Part shown: positions 7,728 through 16,250 of the stretch, piece by piece
Numbering within the stretch: the stretch's first letter is position 1
Layout of the letters: each line of letters opens with the position of its first letter
Notes under the pieces: generated by a model
Seen by the model: the letters and a program-made list of their open reading frames with translations, nothing else
Database searches by the model: none
Told to the model about the DNA's origin: nothing
Made by a program: the position numbers and the translations under genes
Source of the DNA: Bacillus sp. AFS098217
Lineage (GTDB): Bacteria > Bacillota > Bacilli > Bacillales > Bacillaceae_G
Reading direction: 5' to 3'
DNA: 34,607 nucleotides
Assembly: GCF_002551815.1 (NCBI RefSeq)
Contig: NZ_NVPR01000045.1
Location: forward strand, 1 to 34,607

Positions 7728-8711
7728 TTACTTATTTAAAATTATTACAATTTGATTATTATTTAAATTTACTTTTTTGTCAATCATTTTATTCGCTTTT
7801 TTGGAAACAATTTCTGCTAAACAATCAATAAATGATTCCTCTGCATTTGGCATAGCCGGTCTGAAATATGCTGCACCTAATTCATCTGTCACAGCTTTGC
7901 ATTCATAATCGTTGTCATACAGCACTTCTAAATGCCTGGCCACAAACCCAACCGGGCAATACATGAAATATTCATAACCATACTTTTCATACAAATCTCT
8001 CGTTAAATCTTGCACATCTGGTCCAATCCATGGATCTGGTGTATTTCCAGCACTTTGCCAGCCTATTGTATAATTTTGAATACTTGCTGCCTCAGCAATT
8101 AAATCTGCCGTATGCTGCAGTTGCTCCACATAAGGATCACCAGCAGCAATAATTTTCTCAGGTAAACTATGCGCAGAAAAAATGACAATCATTTTCTCTT
8201 GATCTGTAATTCTAGTAAATGTTTCTTTTATTTTTTCTGCCCAGTAATCAATAAATTTCGGTTCATCATACCACTGTTCAATCGGTTCGATAACAGGACC
8301 ATTTATTTTTTTAGACATACGCATTGCACGCTCATTGTATGCTTTAATACTAAAAGTCGAATAGTGAGGCGCTAACACAATACTAATCGCTTCCTCAATC
8401 CCATCTCGTTTCATTTCTTCTACCGCATCTTCAATAAACGGCGCGATATGCTTTAAACCTAAATAACAAACAAATTCATAATTGGAAAAACGTCTATTCA
8501 GTTCCTCCGTTAATTTATTAGCTTGCTTCTTTGTAATTTGTGCAAGCGGTGAAATACCACCAATTGCTTTATAACGTCCAATTAAATCATCAAGTGCTTC
8601 TTGAGACGGCTTACGTCCGTGACGAATATGTGTATAATACGCTTCTACATCCTCTAGTGACTCAGGCGTCCCATACGCCATCACAAGTAAACCTATCTTC
8701 TTCTTTATCAT
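7728..8711 (-). CDS. hemH: Ferrochelatase HemH (catalase-linked copy)
   Basis: The 327-residue cytoplasmic or peripheral enzyme inserts metal into the porphyrin in the last steps of haem synthesis. Landmarks are the N-terminal [19 protein letters not shown], the active-site histidine in [12 protein letters not shown], the [16 protein letters not shown] segment, and the glutamate in [10 protein letters not shown]. Gram-positive enzymes of this family act on coproporphyrin III, so it may be a coproporphyrin ferrochelatase (CpfC). It is the first gene of an operon with katA. No other haem gene is nearby, which suggests a dedicated oxidative-stress copy separate from the main haem cluster. The last 12 or so residues ([13 protein letters not shown]) look like an added tail read through the katA operator region. 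Confidence 0.93.
   Translation of the reverse strand: MIKKKIGLLVMAYGTPESLEDVEAYYTHIRHGRKPSQEALDDLIGRYKAIGGISPLAQITKKQANKLTEELNRRFSNYEFVCYLGLKHIAPFIEDAVEEMKRDGIEEAISIVLAPHYSTFSIKAYNERAMRMSKKINGPVIEPIEQWYDEPKFIDYWAEKIKETFTRITDQEKMIVIFSAHSLPEKIIAAGDPYVEQLQHTADLIAEAASIQNYTIGWQSAGNTPDPWIGPDVQDLTRDLYEKYGYEYFMYCPVGFVARHLEVLYDNDYECKAVTDELGAAYFRPAMPNAEESFIDCLAEIVSKKANKMIDKKVNLNNNQIVIILNK
7736..7750. promoter_or_regulatory. PerR-like box at the hemH-katA junction
   Basis: TTAAAATTATTACAA, read on the minus strand as TTGTAATAATTTTAA, matches 12 of the 14 defined positions of the Per box TTATAATnATTATAA. It lies within the last codons of hemH, about 42 bp upstream of the katA start. It may control an internal katA promoter. 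PerR control of katA is established in Bacillus; its use of this site is inferred. Confidence 0.5.
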
Positions 8712-8767
8712 CTATATAACACCTCAGTTTCATAAATGAGAACCTTTTTCAACAATATTTGTTCTAA

Positions 8768-8796
8768 AGTATAACAATTAATAATCAATACGTCAA
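8768..8796 (-). promoter_or_regulatory. Sigma-A promoter of hemH-katA
   Basis: On the minus strand TTGACG (8796-8791) and TATACT (8773-8768) are separated by 17 bp. This is a near-ideal vegetative promoter about 57 bp upstream of the hemH start. Confidence 0.8.
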
Positions 8797-8810
8797 AATA
8801 ATAATTCTAA
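8796..8810. promoter_or_regulatory. PerR-like box abutting the hemH -35 element
   Basis: On the minus strand TTAGAATTATTATTT matches 11 of 14 defined Per-box positions. It runs into the -35 hexamer, a position where a repressor would exclude RNA polymerase. The region is AT-rich, so chance matches are possible. Confidence 0.45.
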
Positions 8811-8896
8811 ATAAGTATTATTTATAATATGATTTTGAATTTTATTTGACAATTCATTTAAACTTCGCCGTATCATAAGTCGCTCCCACTCATACA

Positions 8897-8945
8897 GAAT
8901 AATAAAAAGCGGCTCACAATGATTGTAAGCCGCTTTTTATTATTC
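8897..8945 (-). terminator. asnO: Long terminator overlapping the asnO stop codon
   Basis: A stem of roughly 17 bp (arms AATAATAAAAAGCGGCT and AGCCGCTTTTTATTATT, extendable with ACAAT/ATTGT) carries the A and T tracts inside the stem. The asnO TAA codon lies within it. Confidence 0.9.
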
Positions 8946-10787
8946 TTTAATGTTCACCCCATACTCCTTAAACCAAACATGAATCTGTGCCAAATGCGCT
9001 AATAGTTGTGGTCCCGTCATCAGCTGGCCATACCACGGTGTTTGAAAGGCACTCCCTCCTGATTGGATTAACCCTTGCAATTGTTCTCTATCAAATAATT
9101 CATGCAAAATGGAATGTCTGTCTGTTAATAAATCCTCTAGCCAAACAGTTACTGCTTTTGTGTAATGTGGATTATGCGTTTTCGGATACGGACTTTTCTT
9201 TCGATATAATATATCATTTGGCAATATACCTTCTAACGCTTTACGTAATAGACCTTTTTCGCGATTTTCATACATTTTCATTTCCCAAGGAATATTCCAC
9301 GCATATTCGACAAGGCGATGATCCGCGAATGGAACACGTACTTCCAAACTCGCTCCCATGCTCATCCGATCTTTTCTGTCTAATAATGTCGCCATAAACC
9401 AAGTCATATTTAAATAAAACAATTGTCGTCTTTTTGCTTCAACCATACTTTCTCCTTCTAAAACCGGCACTTCCTGTATTGACTCTTCATAACGCCGCTG
9501 TACATATTCTTGCAGCTTTAATTTATTACGCCATTCTTTTTTTAGAAGTTGTTCACGTTCCTTTGTCGATCTCATCCATGGAAACGCACTTGATTGCAAA
9601 TCATCTTCTCGGTAAAACCACGGATATCCTCCGAAAATTTCATCCGCACATTCTCCTGACAAACCAACAACAAAATCATGTTTGATTTCCTTGCAAAACC
9701 ATAATAATGACGAATCAATATCTGCCATACCAGGCAAATCACGCACAAGTACCGCTTCTGTTAAATACTCTGCTAGTTGCTCATTGGAAATGACACAGCG
9801 ATGATGAATCGTTTGAAACGTATCGGTCATTAAATCAATAAAAGGCGCATCTGAATTCGGCTGAAAAGCATTCGCCTTAAAATATTTTTCATTCTCTTCA
9901 TAGTCAATGGAATATGTGTGCAACTTCCCTTTCCCTTCTCGCTCATATGCCCTTGCCGCAAATGCCGTAATAGCACTTGAATCCACGCCTCCTGACAGAA
10001 ATGTACATAATGGTACATCTGAAACGAGTTGCCTTGTAATCGCATCTTGCAACAGAAAACGTGTTTTTTCTACTGTTTCTTCAAATGAATGCTCATGCTT
10101 TTTACTCTCCACATTCCAATAGCGCCATATAGATAAACCATCTTTCGAAAATGTTAGAACGTGCCCCGGACGGAGCTCTTGAATTTCTGCGTATATACCA
10201 TGACCAGGCGTTCTTGAAGGCCCTAGTCCAAATATTTCTGAAAGTCCTTCTGTCGTAACTTCTGCCTTTACATCCGGATGCGCTAAGATCGCTTTTAATT
10301 CTGATCCAAACAGCACTCTTCCTTTATCATATTTATAAAATAGTGGCTTTACTCCTAACCGATCCCTTGCAATAAATAGTTGTTCTTTTTCCTCATCCCA
10401 TACCGCAAATGCGTATATCCCATTTAAATGCTGGGTGCACTCTTCTTTCCATTCTACATAAGACGCCAATAATACTTCCGTATCAGAGTGTCCTTTAAAT
10501 GTATATCCTCTTTGCAGTAATTCTTTACGAATATCTTCTGTGTTATATAGCTCACCGTTGTAACAAATCGTATAACTTGATTCTTCCTTCAGACAAGTCA
10601 TCGGCTGTTTTCCACCTTCGGGATCCACAACAATTAATCGTTTATGTCCAAAAGCAACATGCCTTCTTATCCAGATATTCGTATCATCTGGTCCTCGCTT
10701 TGCAAGTGTTTCAGCCATTTTCATGACCGTCTCTCTCTCCTGTTCTAACGAGCGTTTAAAATCAACCCATCCTGTAATCCCGCACAT
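8940..10787 (-). CDS. asnO: Asparagine synthetase (glutamine-hydrolysing), AsnO type
   Basis: The 615-residue cytoplasmic enzyme makes asparagine from aspartate, ATP and glutamine. The N-terminal glutaminase domain starts MCGITGWVDF; Cys2 is the nucleophile after Met removal, which fixes the start at 10787 (AAGGATG lies just upstream). RGPDD, GHKRLIVVDPEGGKQPM and YNGELYN follow. The synthetase domain carries the ATP-binding PP-loop FLSGGVDSSAITAF and GLSGECADEIFGGYPWF. The length and the neighbouring yisN match B. subtilis asnO, one of three paralogues there and linked to sporulation. Other asn genes cannot be assessed from this window. The stop codon lies inside a strong terminator. Confidence 0.95.
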   Translation of the reverse strand: MCGITGWVDFKRSLEQERETVMKMAETLAKRGPDDTNIWIRRHVAFGHKRLIVVDPEGGKQPMTCLKEESSYTICYNGELYNTEDIRKELLQRGYTFKGHSDTEVLLASYVEWKEECTQHLNGIYAFAVWDEEKEQLFIARDRLGVKPLFYKYDKGRVLFGSELKAILAHPDVKAEVTTEGLSEIFGLGPSRTPGHGIYAEIQELRPGHVLTFSKDGLSIWRYWNVESKKHEHSFEETVEKTRFLLQDAITRQLVSDVPLCTFLSGGVDSSAITAFAARAYEREGKGKLHTYSIDYEENEKYFKANAFQPNSDAPFIDLMTDTFQTIHHRCVISNEQLAEYLTEAVLVRDLPGMADIDSSLLWFCKEIKHDFVVGLSGECADEIFGGYPWFYREDDLQSSAFPWMRSTKEREQLLKKEWRNKLKLQEYVQRRYEESIQEVPVLEGESMVEAKRRQLFYLNMTWFMATLLDRKDRMSMGASLEVRVPFADHRLVEYAWNIPWEMKMYENREKGLLRKALEGILPNDILYRKKSPYPKTHNPHYTKAVTVWLEDLLTDRHSILHELFDREQLQGLIQSGGSAFQTPWYGQLMTGPQLLAHLAQIHVWFKEYGVNIKE

Positions 10788-11022
10788 ATCAATCATCCTT
10801 CCTATCTTTATCCGTATAACTTTACCCCTTATTAACGTGCAGTAACCCCCGTTCAAAATCCAGATAACTCTAGAGGGAACAGGGACAATCGCACGTAAAA
10901 GCCCGATTGGTGAAACGTGTTCTTATTCTATGCCCAACTTTCTTTAGGTGTTCCGTAGTTATAAAGAACGCCTGAACTGTCCATAACAGGAATAACTACT
11001 TCTACAAAAGGAGAAATCATAA
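10788..11022. other. Divergent asnO/yisN intergenic region
   Basis: This 235-bp gap must hold the start signals of both asnO and yisN. A hairpin-capable repeat AGGTGTTC/GAACGCCT (one G-U pair, 12-base loop) lies at 10948-10975. I cannot assign a sigma factor or a known riboswitch. A 30-codon minus-strand ORF (10928-11020) has no ribosome binding site. Confidence 0.4.
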
Positions 11023-11577
11023 ATGAAACAACGCAAACATATTTTGTATAATCAGCCACGCGCTCATACAATTGGTAACGTGGAATATATAAACAATGAA
11101 TGGATTTTTTTTGATGATGAAAATGACGAAGCATTTTTGTTAGAAGATGTCATTGAAGATGGATTTGAAATTTCATATAACAATAATTGGCTACCAGCTC
11201 GCTTCTACGAGCAAAACATATTACAAGTTGCAAATGAACACCATCCATTACAAAATGGTGAGATGATACGAATTCGTAAAAAATTACTACTCAGTTATCA
11301 TGAATGGTTAGAAGAACTGTCTGATTCCACTTTCTCTTTATTCGCTGATGCACTACAATCACTTCATTACTCTTTATATGATTGTGTGTATTGTCATAAC
11401 TTCTTATCATTCCAAGCAAAGGGAGAGCCTTGCGAAGGTGTAAATATTCTTTTATTTGATAACGAAGAAATGGTATGTGCTTTGCACCATCATTATGTCC
11501 GCTTTTCCTCATGCAACAAAAATATTTTTCAATTTACAAAAACAAATGGCGAGCAACTCCATGTAGATGCTACATGA
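11023..11577 (+). CDS. yisN: DUF2777-type protein, YisN-like
   Basis: The 184-residue soluble protein has no signal peptide. It is acidic, with an early DDENDEAFLLEDVIEDG segment, a central basic helix (MIRIRKKLLLSYHEWLEELS), and a CVYCHNF pair of cysteines near residue 125. Those cysteines, together with later His and Cys residues, might bind metal. Size and position divergent from asnO match B. subtilis YisN, whose function is unknown. The ATG has AAAGGAG 9 bases upstream. A terminator shared with yisL follows directly. Confidence 0.75.
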   Translation: MKQRKHILYNQPRAHTIGNVEYINNEWIFFDDENDEAFLLEDVIEDGFEISYNNNWLPARFYEQNILQVANEHHPLQNGEMIRIRKKLLLSYHEWLEELSDSTFSLFADALQSLHYSLYDCVYCHNFLSFQAKGEPCEGVNILLFDNEEMVCALHHHYVRFSSCNKNIFQFTKTNGEQLHVDAT

Positions 11578-11582
11578 AATAA

Positions 11583-11625
11583 AAAAACATCCTATTCTCC
11601 TTTATAGAAGAATAGGATGTTTTTA
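11583..11625. terminator. Bidirectional terminator between yisN and yisL
   Basis: AAAACATCCTATTCT pairs with AGAATAGGATGTTTT around a short loop. A and T runs on both sides let it serve both convergent genes. Confidence 0.9.
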
Positions 11626-11627
11626 TT

Positions 11628-11999
11628 TTACGCAAATGGTGCAAATCCCAGTGGTAATCGTAATCCAATATATAATACAACGACAAACGCGATAATAAAT
11701 TGAACCCAGAATGCTCCTGTTTGCTTCTTCTTACTTGTTTTTACAAGAATCATTTCCATTGCAGCAATAACCCAAACACCGACTAACATTTTTAGGCCGT
11801 ACCACATGTGCATGTTACCTGTTGCTGTTTTCATAATACTTTGGTATAACAAGAAACCAGTTACAATAATGATGATATACACAAGACGAAGCCCCATATG
11901 TACACCTTTACCTTTTCTCCCTGCCGTATACATAGAGTACGTCACGAAGAATAAAATAAGTCCCAATGCCCACGCTGTAATATGCATGTGTGTTGTCAT
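11628..11999 (-). CDS. yisL: YisL family (DUF1516) small membrane protein
   Basis: The 123-residue integral membrane protein has four predicted hydrophobic helices: [51 protein letters not shown] and [17 protein letters not shown]. Size, topology and MHMWYGLKM match the UPF0344/YisL family. No biochemical function is known. The ATG at 11999 follows AAGGAGGGAGAGG at good spacing, so the upstream in-frame ATG is not needed. It is convergent with yisN and precedes yisK's B. subtilis neighbourhood partner order. Confidence 0.87.
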   Translation of the reverse strand: MTTHMHITAWALGLILFFVTYSMYTAGRKGKGVHMGLRLVYIIIIVTGFLLYQSIMKTATGNMHMWYGLKMLVGVWVIAAMEMILVKTSKKKQTGAFWVQFIIAFVVVLYIGLRLPLGFAPFA

Positions 12000-12149
12000 G
12001 GTACCTCTCCCTCCTTTTTTCACACTTTTTCACTTTATATGATAACATGTTCATTTCTTTTTTAGGAAATGTTTCGCTTTTTCCAACTTAAATGATATAA
12101 TATTTAGAGTATTTACAAACTTCTTGCAATAACAAAAGGGGGAACAATC

Positions 12150-13340
12150 ATGATTCAAACAAAAGACATTATCGAACTAACAGACACATACGGTGCAAAT
12201 AACTACCATCCACTTCCAATCGTAATTTCTAAAGCGGAAGGTGTTTGGGTAGAAGATCCTGAAGGAAATCGCTATATGGACTTACTGAGTGCATACTCTG
12301 CGGTAAACCAAGGTCACCGTCACCCTAAAATTATTAACGCTTTAATTGAACAAGCAAACCGTGTTACGTTAACTTCTCGTGCCTTCCATAGCGATCAATT
12401 AGGTCCTTGGTACGAAAAAGTAGCGAAATTAACTCATAAAGATATGGTACTTCCAATGAATACAGGTGCGGAAGCTGTTGAAACCGCTATCAAAACAGCA
12501 CGCCGCTGGGCATATGATGTGAAAAAAGTAGAAGAAAATAGAGCTGAAATTATCGTTTGTGAGGATAACTTCCACGGCCGTACAATGGGCGCTGTTTCTA
12601 TGTCATCTAGCGAAGATTATAAACGCGGTTTTGGCCCAATGCTTCCTGGTATTATTGTAATCCCTTACGGTGATTTAGAAGCATTAAAAGCTGCCATTAC
12701 ACCAAATACAGCAGCATTTATTTTAGAGCCAATTCAAGGGGAAGCTGGCATTAACATTCCACCAGCTGGTTTCTTACAAGAAGCATATGATGTATGTAAG
12801 AAAGAAAATGTTTTATTTGTAGCTGATGAAATCCAAACTGGTTTAGGTCGTACTGGTAAATTATTTGCATGTGATTGGGATAACGTAATTCCTGACATGT
12901 ACATACTTGGTAAAGCATTAGGCGGCGGCGTATTCCCAATCTCTTGTGTTGCAGCAAACCGAGATATTTTAGGAGTATTCGAACCAGGTTCTCACGGTTC
13001 TACATTTGGTGGTAATCCACTTGCATGTGCTGTTTCTATCGCAGCTCTTGACGTATTATTAGACGAAAAATTAACAGAACGTTCTCTTCAATTAGGAGAA
13101 AAGTTAGTAGGACAATTAAAAGAAATCAATAATCCAATGATTACAGAAATTCGTGGTAAAGGGCTATTTATCGGAATTGAATTAAACGAGCCAGCTCGTC
13201 CGTACTGTGAAAAGCTAAAAGAAGCAGGCCTGTTATGTAAGGAAACACACGAAAATGTAATACGTATCGCGCCACCTCTTGTTATTTCTGAAGAAGATTT
13301 AGAGTGGGCATTCCAAAAAATTAAAGCTGTATTATCCTAA
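12150..13340 (+). CDS. rocD: Ornithine aminotransferase RocD
   Basis: The 396-residue PLP enzyme transfers the delta-amino group of ornithine to 2-oxoglutarate, giving glutamate semialdehyde in arginine catabolism or proline formation. Class III aminotransferase features are [17 protein letters not shown] near residue 105, the [11 protein letters not shown] segment, [14 protein letters not shown], and the PLP lysine in [14 protein letters not shown]. The length is typical. AAAGGGGGA precedes the ATG. A terminator follows at once, so it is monocistronic. No other roc gene is adjacent, unlike the B. subtilis rocDEF operon. Confidence 0.95.
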   Translation: MIQTKDIIELTDTYGANNYHPLPIVISKAEGVWVEDPEGNRYMDLLSAYSAVNQGHRHPKIINALIEQANRVTLTSRAFHSDQLGPWYEKVAKLTHKDMVLPMNTGAEAVETAIKTARRWAYDVKKVEENRAEIIVCEDNFHGRTMGAVSMSSSEDYKRGFGPMLPGIIVIPYGDLEALKAAITPNTAAFILEPIQGEAGINIPPAGFLQEAYDVCKKENVLFVADEIQTGLGRTGKLFACDWDNVIPDMYILGKALGGGVFPISCVAANRDILGVFEPGSHGSTFGGNPLACAVSIAALDVLLDEKLTERSLQLGEKLVGQLKEINNPMITEIRGKGLFIGIELNEPARPYCEKLKEAGLLCKETHENVIRIAPPLVISEEDLEWAFQKIKAVLS

Positions 13341-13344
13341 CATA

Positions 13345-13373
13345 AACAAGCTGCCTTCAAAAGGCAGCTTGTT
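13345..13373 (+). terminator. Terminator of rocD
   Basis: AACAAGCTGCCTT pairs perfectly with AAGGCAGCTTGTT around a 3-base loop, immediately after rocD. Confidence 0.85.
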
Positions 13374-13415
13374 CTATGAAATATTTTATAAACCTCATTC
13401 CACATGTTTAAAATA

Positions 13416-14324
13416 CTATTTCACTATATTTCGGAGCGTTCCAATATGCTGTACTGTTACCGTAATCTCATCACCAGCGTGCAGAAACTTCGGCGGTTTA
13501 AAGCCTTTTCCAACACCAGCTGGTGTCCCTGTTGCAATAATGTCCCCTGGCTCTAGGGTCATCCCCTTACTTATAGTAGAAATAATATCTTCTATAGAAA
13601 AGATCATATTTGCAGTATTTGAAATTTGCCTAATTTCTCCGTTCACCCTTGTTTCAATATTTAATTGATTCGGGGTTTCCATTGATGTCTTATGAACTAA
13701 ATACGGACCCATTGGACAAAATGTATCGAAACTTTTTCCTAAGAAAAATTGTTTATGCTTCCTTTGAATATCTCGCGCAGTTATATCATTTATAACTGTA
13801 TAACCAAAAATATGGTCAAACGCTTTCTCTTTCGGAATTTGTTTCCCTCGTTTTCCAATGACAACCGCTAGTTCACCTTCATAATCTAGTTCATTCGTTG
13901 CATGCGGATGACTGTTAATTTTCTCACCATCCCCAACGACAGTTGTTGGCGCCTTTGTAAAAATCATGATATCTTTCGGAATAGACTCCTCTCCACCCAT
14001 TTCTATCGCATGATCACGATAGTTTTTTCCAACGCAAAGAATATTCTTTCTGGGTCTTGGAATAGGTGCCAATATTTTGACTTCTGTTAACGGATAATAA
14101 GCCGTTGTTTTATTTTCGTTTGCCCAATTTACAATTTCATTTACTTTTTCAATAAAGGCATTCCCTTTCTCAATACATTCTAGCATTGTAATTGGAATTG
14201 TAATCTTTTCACCTTTTTGCCGCTGTGCTTCCCTTATATGCAACACCGTTTGTTCATTCTCATCCACAACACCAATAAACACTTTCTCATCTTTCTTCAC
14301 TGTCACTAACCGCAATATTTCCAC
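13416..14324 (-). CDS. yisK: Fumarylacetoacetate hydrolase-family enzyme, YisK-like
   Basis: The 302-residue protein has a short N-terminal region and a FAH-fold domain from about residue 90. Metal-site motifs are GKNYRDHAIEMGGE, the acidic pair in LDYEGELAVVIG, and ITARDIQRKHKQF. The C-terminal GDIIATGTPAGVG loop is also typical. Relatives cleave or decarboxylate 2-oxo acids. B. subtilis YisK, in the matching neighbourhood, is reported as an oxaloacetate decarboxylase linked to the cell-shape protein Mbl; the substrate here is not shown by sequence. The start is a GTG with GGATGGAG just upstream. A palindrome lies in its leader. Confidence 0.8.
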   Translation of the reverse strand: MEILRLVTVKKDEKVFIGVVDENEQTVLHIREAQRQKGEKITIPITMLECIEKGNAFIEKVNEIVNWANENKTTAYYPLTEVKILAPIPRPRKNILCVGKNYRDHAIEMGGEESIPKDIMIFTKAPTTVVGDGEKINSHPHATNELDYEGELAVVIGKRGKQIPKEKAFDHIFGYTVINDITARDIQRKHKQFFLGKSFDTFCPMGPYLVHKTSMETPNQLNIETRVNGEIRQISNTANMIFSIEDIISTISKGMTLEPGDIIATGTPAGVGKGFKPPKFLHAGDEITVTVQHIGTLRNIVK

Positions 14325-14341
14325 TCTCCATCCTAAAACTC

Positions 14342-14358
14342 ATACAATGTAATTGTAT
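14342..14358. promoter_or_regulatory. Palindrome upstream of yisK
   Basis: ATACAAT and ATTGTAT form a perfect inverted repeat around GTA, 17 bp upstream of the yisK start. A related half (ATACATTGTAAT) recurs near 14386-14397. It looks like a dimeric repressor site; the regulator is unknown. Confidence 0.4.
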
Positions 14359-14567
14359 TCGCATTACCGAGAAAAAAACCTTCTAATACATTGTAATTTT
14401 TACAGTATTTTTTACCTTTTGTGTTTGTTCTCTATTTATTTGTAAAATAAATTGTAGAATTTTTGCTTTTTTTATCGAAGCCATTTCTTTTTTATGGAAT
14501 TTTTGTATAATATGTACTACACATATATACTATACTAAAAAATCTATAAAGAGATGGAGCCGATTCT

Positions 14568-14747
14568 ATGTTCGAGCAAGTAATTGAAAAAAAACGCAAA
14601 AAAATGATCTATTTTGCTAAACGTTATGGAATAACTTCTCAAAAAACAGTGCATTGTAGCCAAGAACTAGACAGGCTCTTAAATATTGTTTGGCTTATGC
14701 AAGGAGATTTCCCCACCGCTTGTACTATGAACAAACACACACAATGA
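14568..14747 (+). CDS. Spo0E-like small aspartyl phosphatase (YisI-like)
   Basis: The 59-residue cytoplasmic protein begins with two basic helical turns (EQVIEKKRKKMIYFAKRYG), then HCSQELDRLLNIVW. This matches the Spo0E signature (SQxLDxLI). Such proteins dephosphorylate Spo0A~P and delay sporulation. In B. subtilis the paralogue YisI sits in the same place between gerP and yisK, which supports the call. GATGGAG precedes the ATG by about 8 bases. The family usually has Tyr after the signature; here it is Trp (IVW). It is an adjacent plus-strand gene but probably has its own promoter, separate from gerP. Confidence 0.78.
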   Translation: MFEQVIEKKRKKMIYFAKRYGITSQKTVHCSQELDRLLNIVWLMQGDFPTACTMNKHTQ

Positions 14748-14775
14748 AATGTGCATCTTTTATTAAAAAAAAGAC

Positions 14776-14803
14776 ACATTTTATTGAAAACGCCCATACA
14801 ATA
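14776..14803 (+). promoter_or_regulatory. Candidate sigma-K promoter of gerP
   Basis: CATACAATA (14795-14803) fits the sigma-K -10 consensus CATAnnnTA. An AC dinucleotide (14776-14777) sits 17 bp upstream as the -35. The gerP operon is known to be a late mother-cell transcript, which agrees. An inverted repeat ATAGAA/TTCTAT (14844-14863) lies in the leader. Confidence 0.5.
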
Positions 14804-14913
14804 ATAGAAACGAAGACTTATATTTCCTCCCTATTCTTATTGTATAGAATATATATGTTCTATGATTCACCGTTGATAACAAAATAAAATTTTATTTATG
14901 AAAGGTGTTTTCT

Positions 14914-15135
14914 ATGCCAGCGATGGTTGGACATATTCGTATCGTCAATATTGGATCGAGTGGGATTTTTCATATTGGAGATGTATTTGCAATTAGACCG
15001 ATTAGTTATTCTCGCGCTTTTGCAGGAGCTGGTTCTTTTAATGTTGGAGATAATATTTCTGTATACAACTATCAAAATTCAACAACTGTCAATGATTCAG
15101 ACGTAGTCGATCAAGCTATAATCGGTTCTAACTAA
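14914..15135 (+). CDS. gerPA: Spore germination/coat permeability protein GerPA
   Basis: The 73-residue protein starts MPAMVGHIRIVNIGSSGIFHIG and ends with the family's DSDVVDQAIIGSN. GerP proteins are made late in the mother cell. In B. cereus they are needed for germinants to cross the spore coat to their receptors. GerPA and GerPF share one fold family, with short repeats of the IFHIGD/FNVGDN type visible here. I use the ATG at 14914 with AAAGGTG upstream; an in-frame GTG at 14905 overlaps the ribosome binding site. It is first in the gerPABCDEF operon. Confidence 0.93.
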   Translation: MPAMVGHIRIVNIGSSGIFHIGDVFAIRPISYSRAFAGAGSFNVGDNISVYNYQNSTTVNDSDVVDQAIIGSN

Positions 15136-15151
15136 AGGAGGCGATTACACT

Positions 15152-15358
15152 GTGAACTTTTATGTACAGCAAAGTATTATCATTAACAAAATTAAAATAG
15201 AAAATATTACAACATCTTCTGTTTTTCAAATTGGAACAGCAGGAAGTATTAAAGCACTATCTAAGTTTTCAAACACTGGTGGATTCACAGCACCCCTTCG
15301 CCCTCTTACAGCAAAAGGACAAATTATTTCGATTAAGCCAACATCTGGTTCTTCTTAA
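15152..15358 (+). CDS. gerPB: Spore germination protein GerPB
   Basis: The 68-residue protein starts at GTG with AAGGAGG 10 bases upstream, and begins MNFYVQQSIIINKIKIENITTSSVFQIG. It matches the small, beta-rich GerPB. A glycine-rich middle (SNTGGFTAPLRP) and a polar end are typical. It lies 16 bp after gerPA in the same operon and contributes to coat permeability. No enzymatic motif is present. Confidence 0.92.
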   Translation: MNFYVQQSIIINKIKIENITTSSVFQIGTAGSIKALSKFSNTGGFTAPLRPLTAKGQIISIKPTSGSS

Positions 15359-15425
15359 GCTCTCCTTATCATAAAAATATATATATCAGCATACACCCTC
15401 CCTATCGAAAAGGAGGTTTCATTCA

Positions 15426-16046
15426 GTGAATCAAGATATATACACTTACTTACACCAATTCCAACAAGTTCTTCAACAACAACAAGAAACAATCCGCGCT
15501 TTAGAAGATCAAATACGTATGTTAAAAGAAGAGCTTGATGAACTAAAAAGCCGTCCCTCCTCTTCTATAGGAAGAGTCGAATACAAATTCGACCAACTAA
15601 AAGTTGAAAATTTAAATGGTACGTTAAATATCGGCTTAAATCCATTCGCAACGAAAGGACAACAAATTGAAGATTTTCAAGTAGATACAGAAACATTACA
15701 TGTCAATCCAGAGACAGCGCCAGAAACAGCTCCCGATTTTTATCAAGGCATCATTCAAGAGATGCACCGCTATTTAGATGAAGAGGCATATAACCGGATT
15801 CTTCATTTTGAAAGAGAAGAAAGAACACCACTTGATGATATGTATCGACAAATGATGATTGATGACATAAAAAAACAAATGGAGCATCGACTTCCTTATT
15901 ATTTATCACAAGTACAGCCTTATGATGACATTACATCTAATCCGCAGTATTTACAAGATGTAATTATTCAAGCAATGAAGCAAGATATTGATAAAGCATT
16001 CCTTTCCTTTATTCAACACATACCAGGTAACTTCCGAAAGGAGTAA
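15426..16046 (+). CDS. gerPC: Spore germination protein GerPC
   Basis: The 206-residue protein is the largest Ger P product. It starts at GTG after a strong AAAAGGAGG. Residues about 5-45 are a glutamine-rich coiled coil (FQQVLQQQQETIRALEDQIR). A beta-rich centre has the shared LNGTLNIGLNP motif, and the C-terminus is helical. The coiled coil suggests self-assembly or partner binding in the coat. It lies 67 bp after gerPB and its stop is 6 bp before gerPD. Confidence 0.92.
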   Translation: MNQDIYTYLHQFQQVLQQQQETIRALEDQIRMLKEELDELKSRPSSSIGRVEYKFDQLKVENLNGTLNIGLNPFATKGQQIEDFQVDTETLHVNPETAPETAPDFYQGIIQEMHRYLDEEAYNRILHFEREERTPLDDMYRQMMIDDIKKQMEHRLPYYLSQVQPYDDITSNPQYLQDVIIQAMKQDIDKAFLSFIQHIPGNFRKE

Positions 16047-16052
16047 GTATGT

Positions 16053-16241
16053 ATGAATTTAAACGTTATAAATCGTGAAATAAAAGTTGGGCAGATTAAA
16101 ACGAATGGAGTCTCCTCCTCCGCACTTGTATTAATTGGTGATGCCAACCTTCTTATTCTTTCTGCTATTCTCGATACACCATTTGAATCTGTTGTCCAAG
16201 GGGCATTTGTACCCCTTGTAACGTCTCTTCCCACTGGCTGA
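16053..16241 (+). CDS. gerPD: Spore germination protein GerPD
   Basis: The 62-residue protein begins MNLNVINREIKVGQIKTNGVSSSALVLIGDAN, like GerPD of Bacillus, and ends LVTSLPTG. The ribosome binding site AAAGGAG lies inside the end of gerPC, so translation of the two is linked. It is a small beta-rich protein without cysteines, a coat-permeability factor by family. Confidence 0.9.
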   Translation: MNLNVINREIKVGQIKTNGVSSSALVLIGDANLLILSAILDTPFESVVQGAFVPLVTSLPTG

Positions 16242-16250
16242 GGCTAAGTT

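Noticed and set aside
10928-11022. Possible riboswitch or T-box between asnO and yisN
   Set aside because: Hairpin-capable repeats are present, but no T-box consensus, antiterminator or terminator pair is visible, and the orientation does not lead to a terminator before either gene.
10928-11134. Minus-strand ORF before asnO (ending PKESWA)
   Set aside because: It overlaps the start of yisN, and the short version from 11020 has no ribosome binding site. I see no family match.
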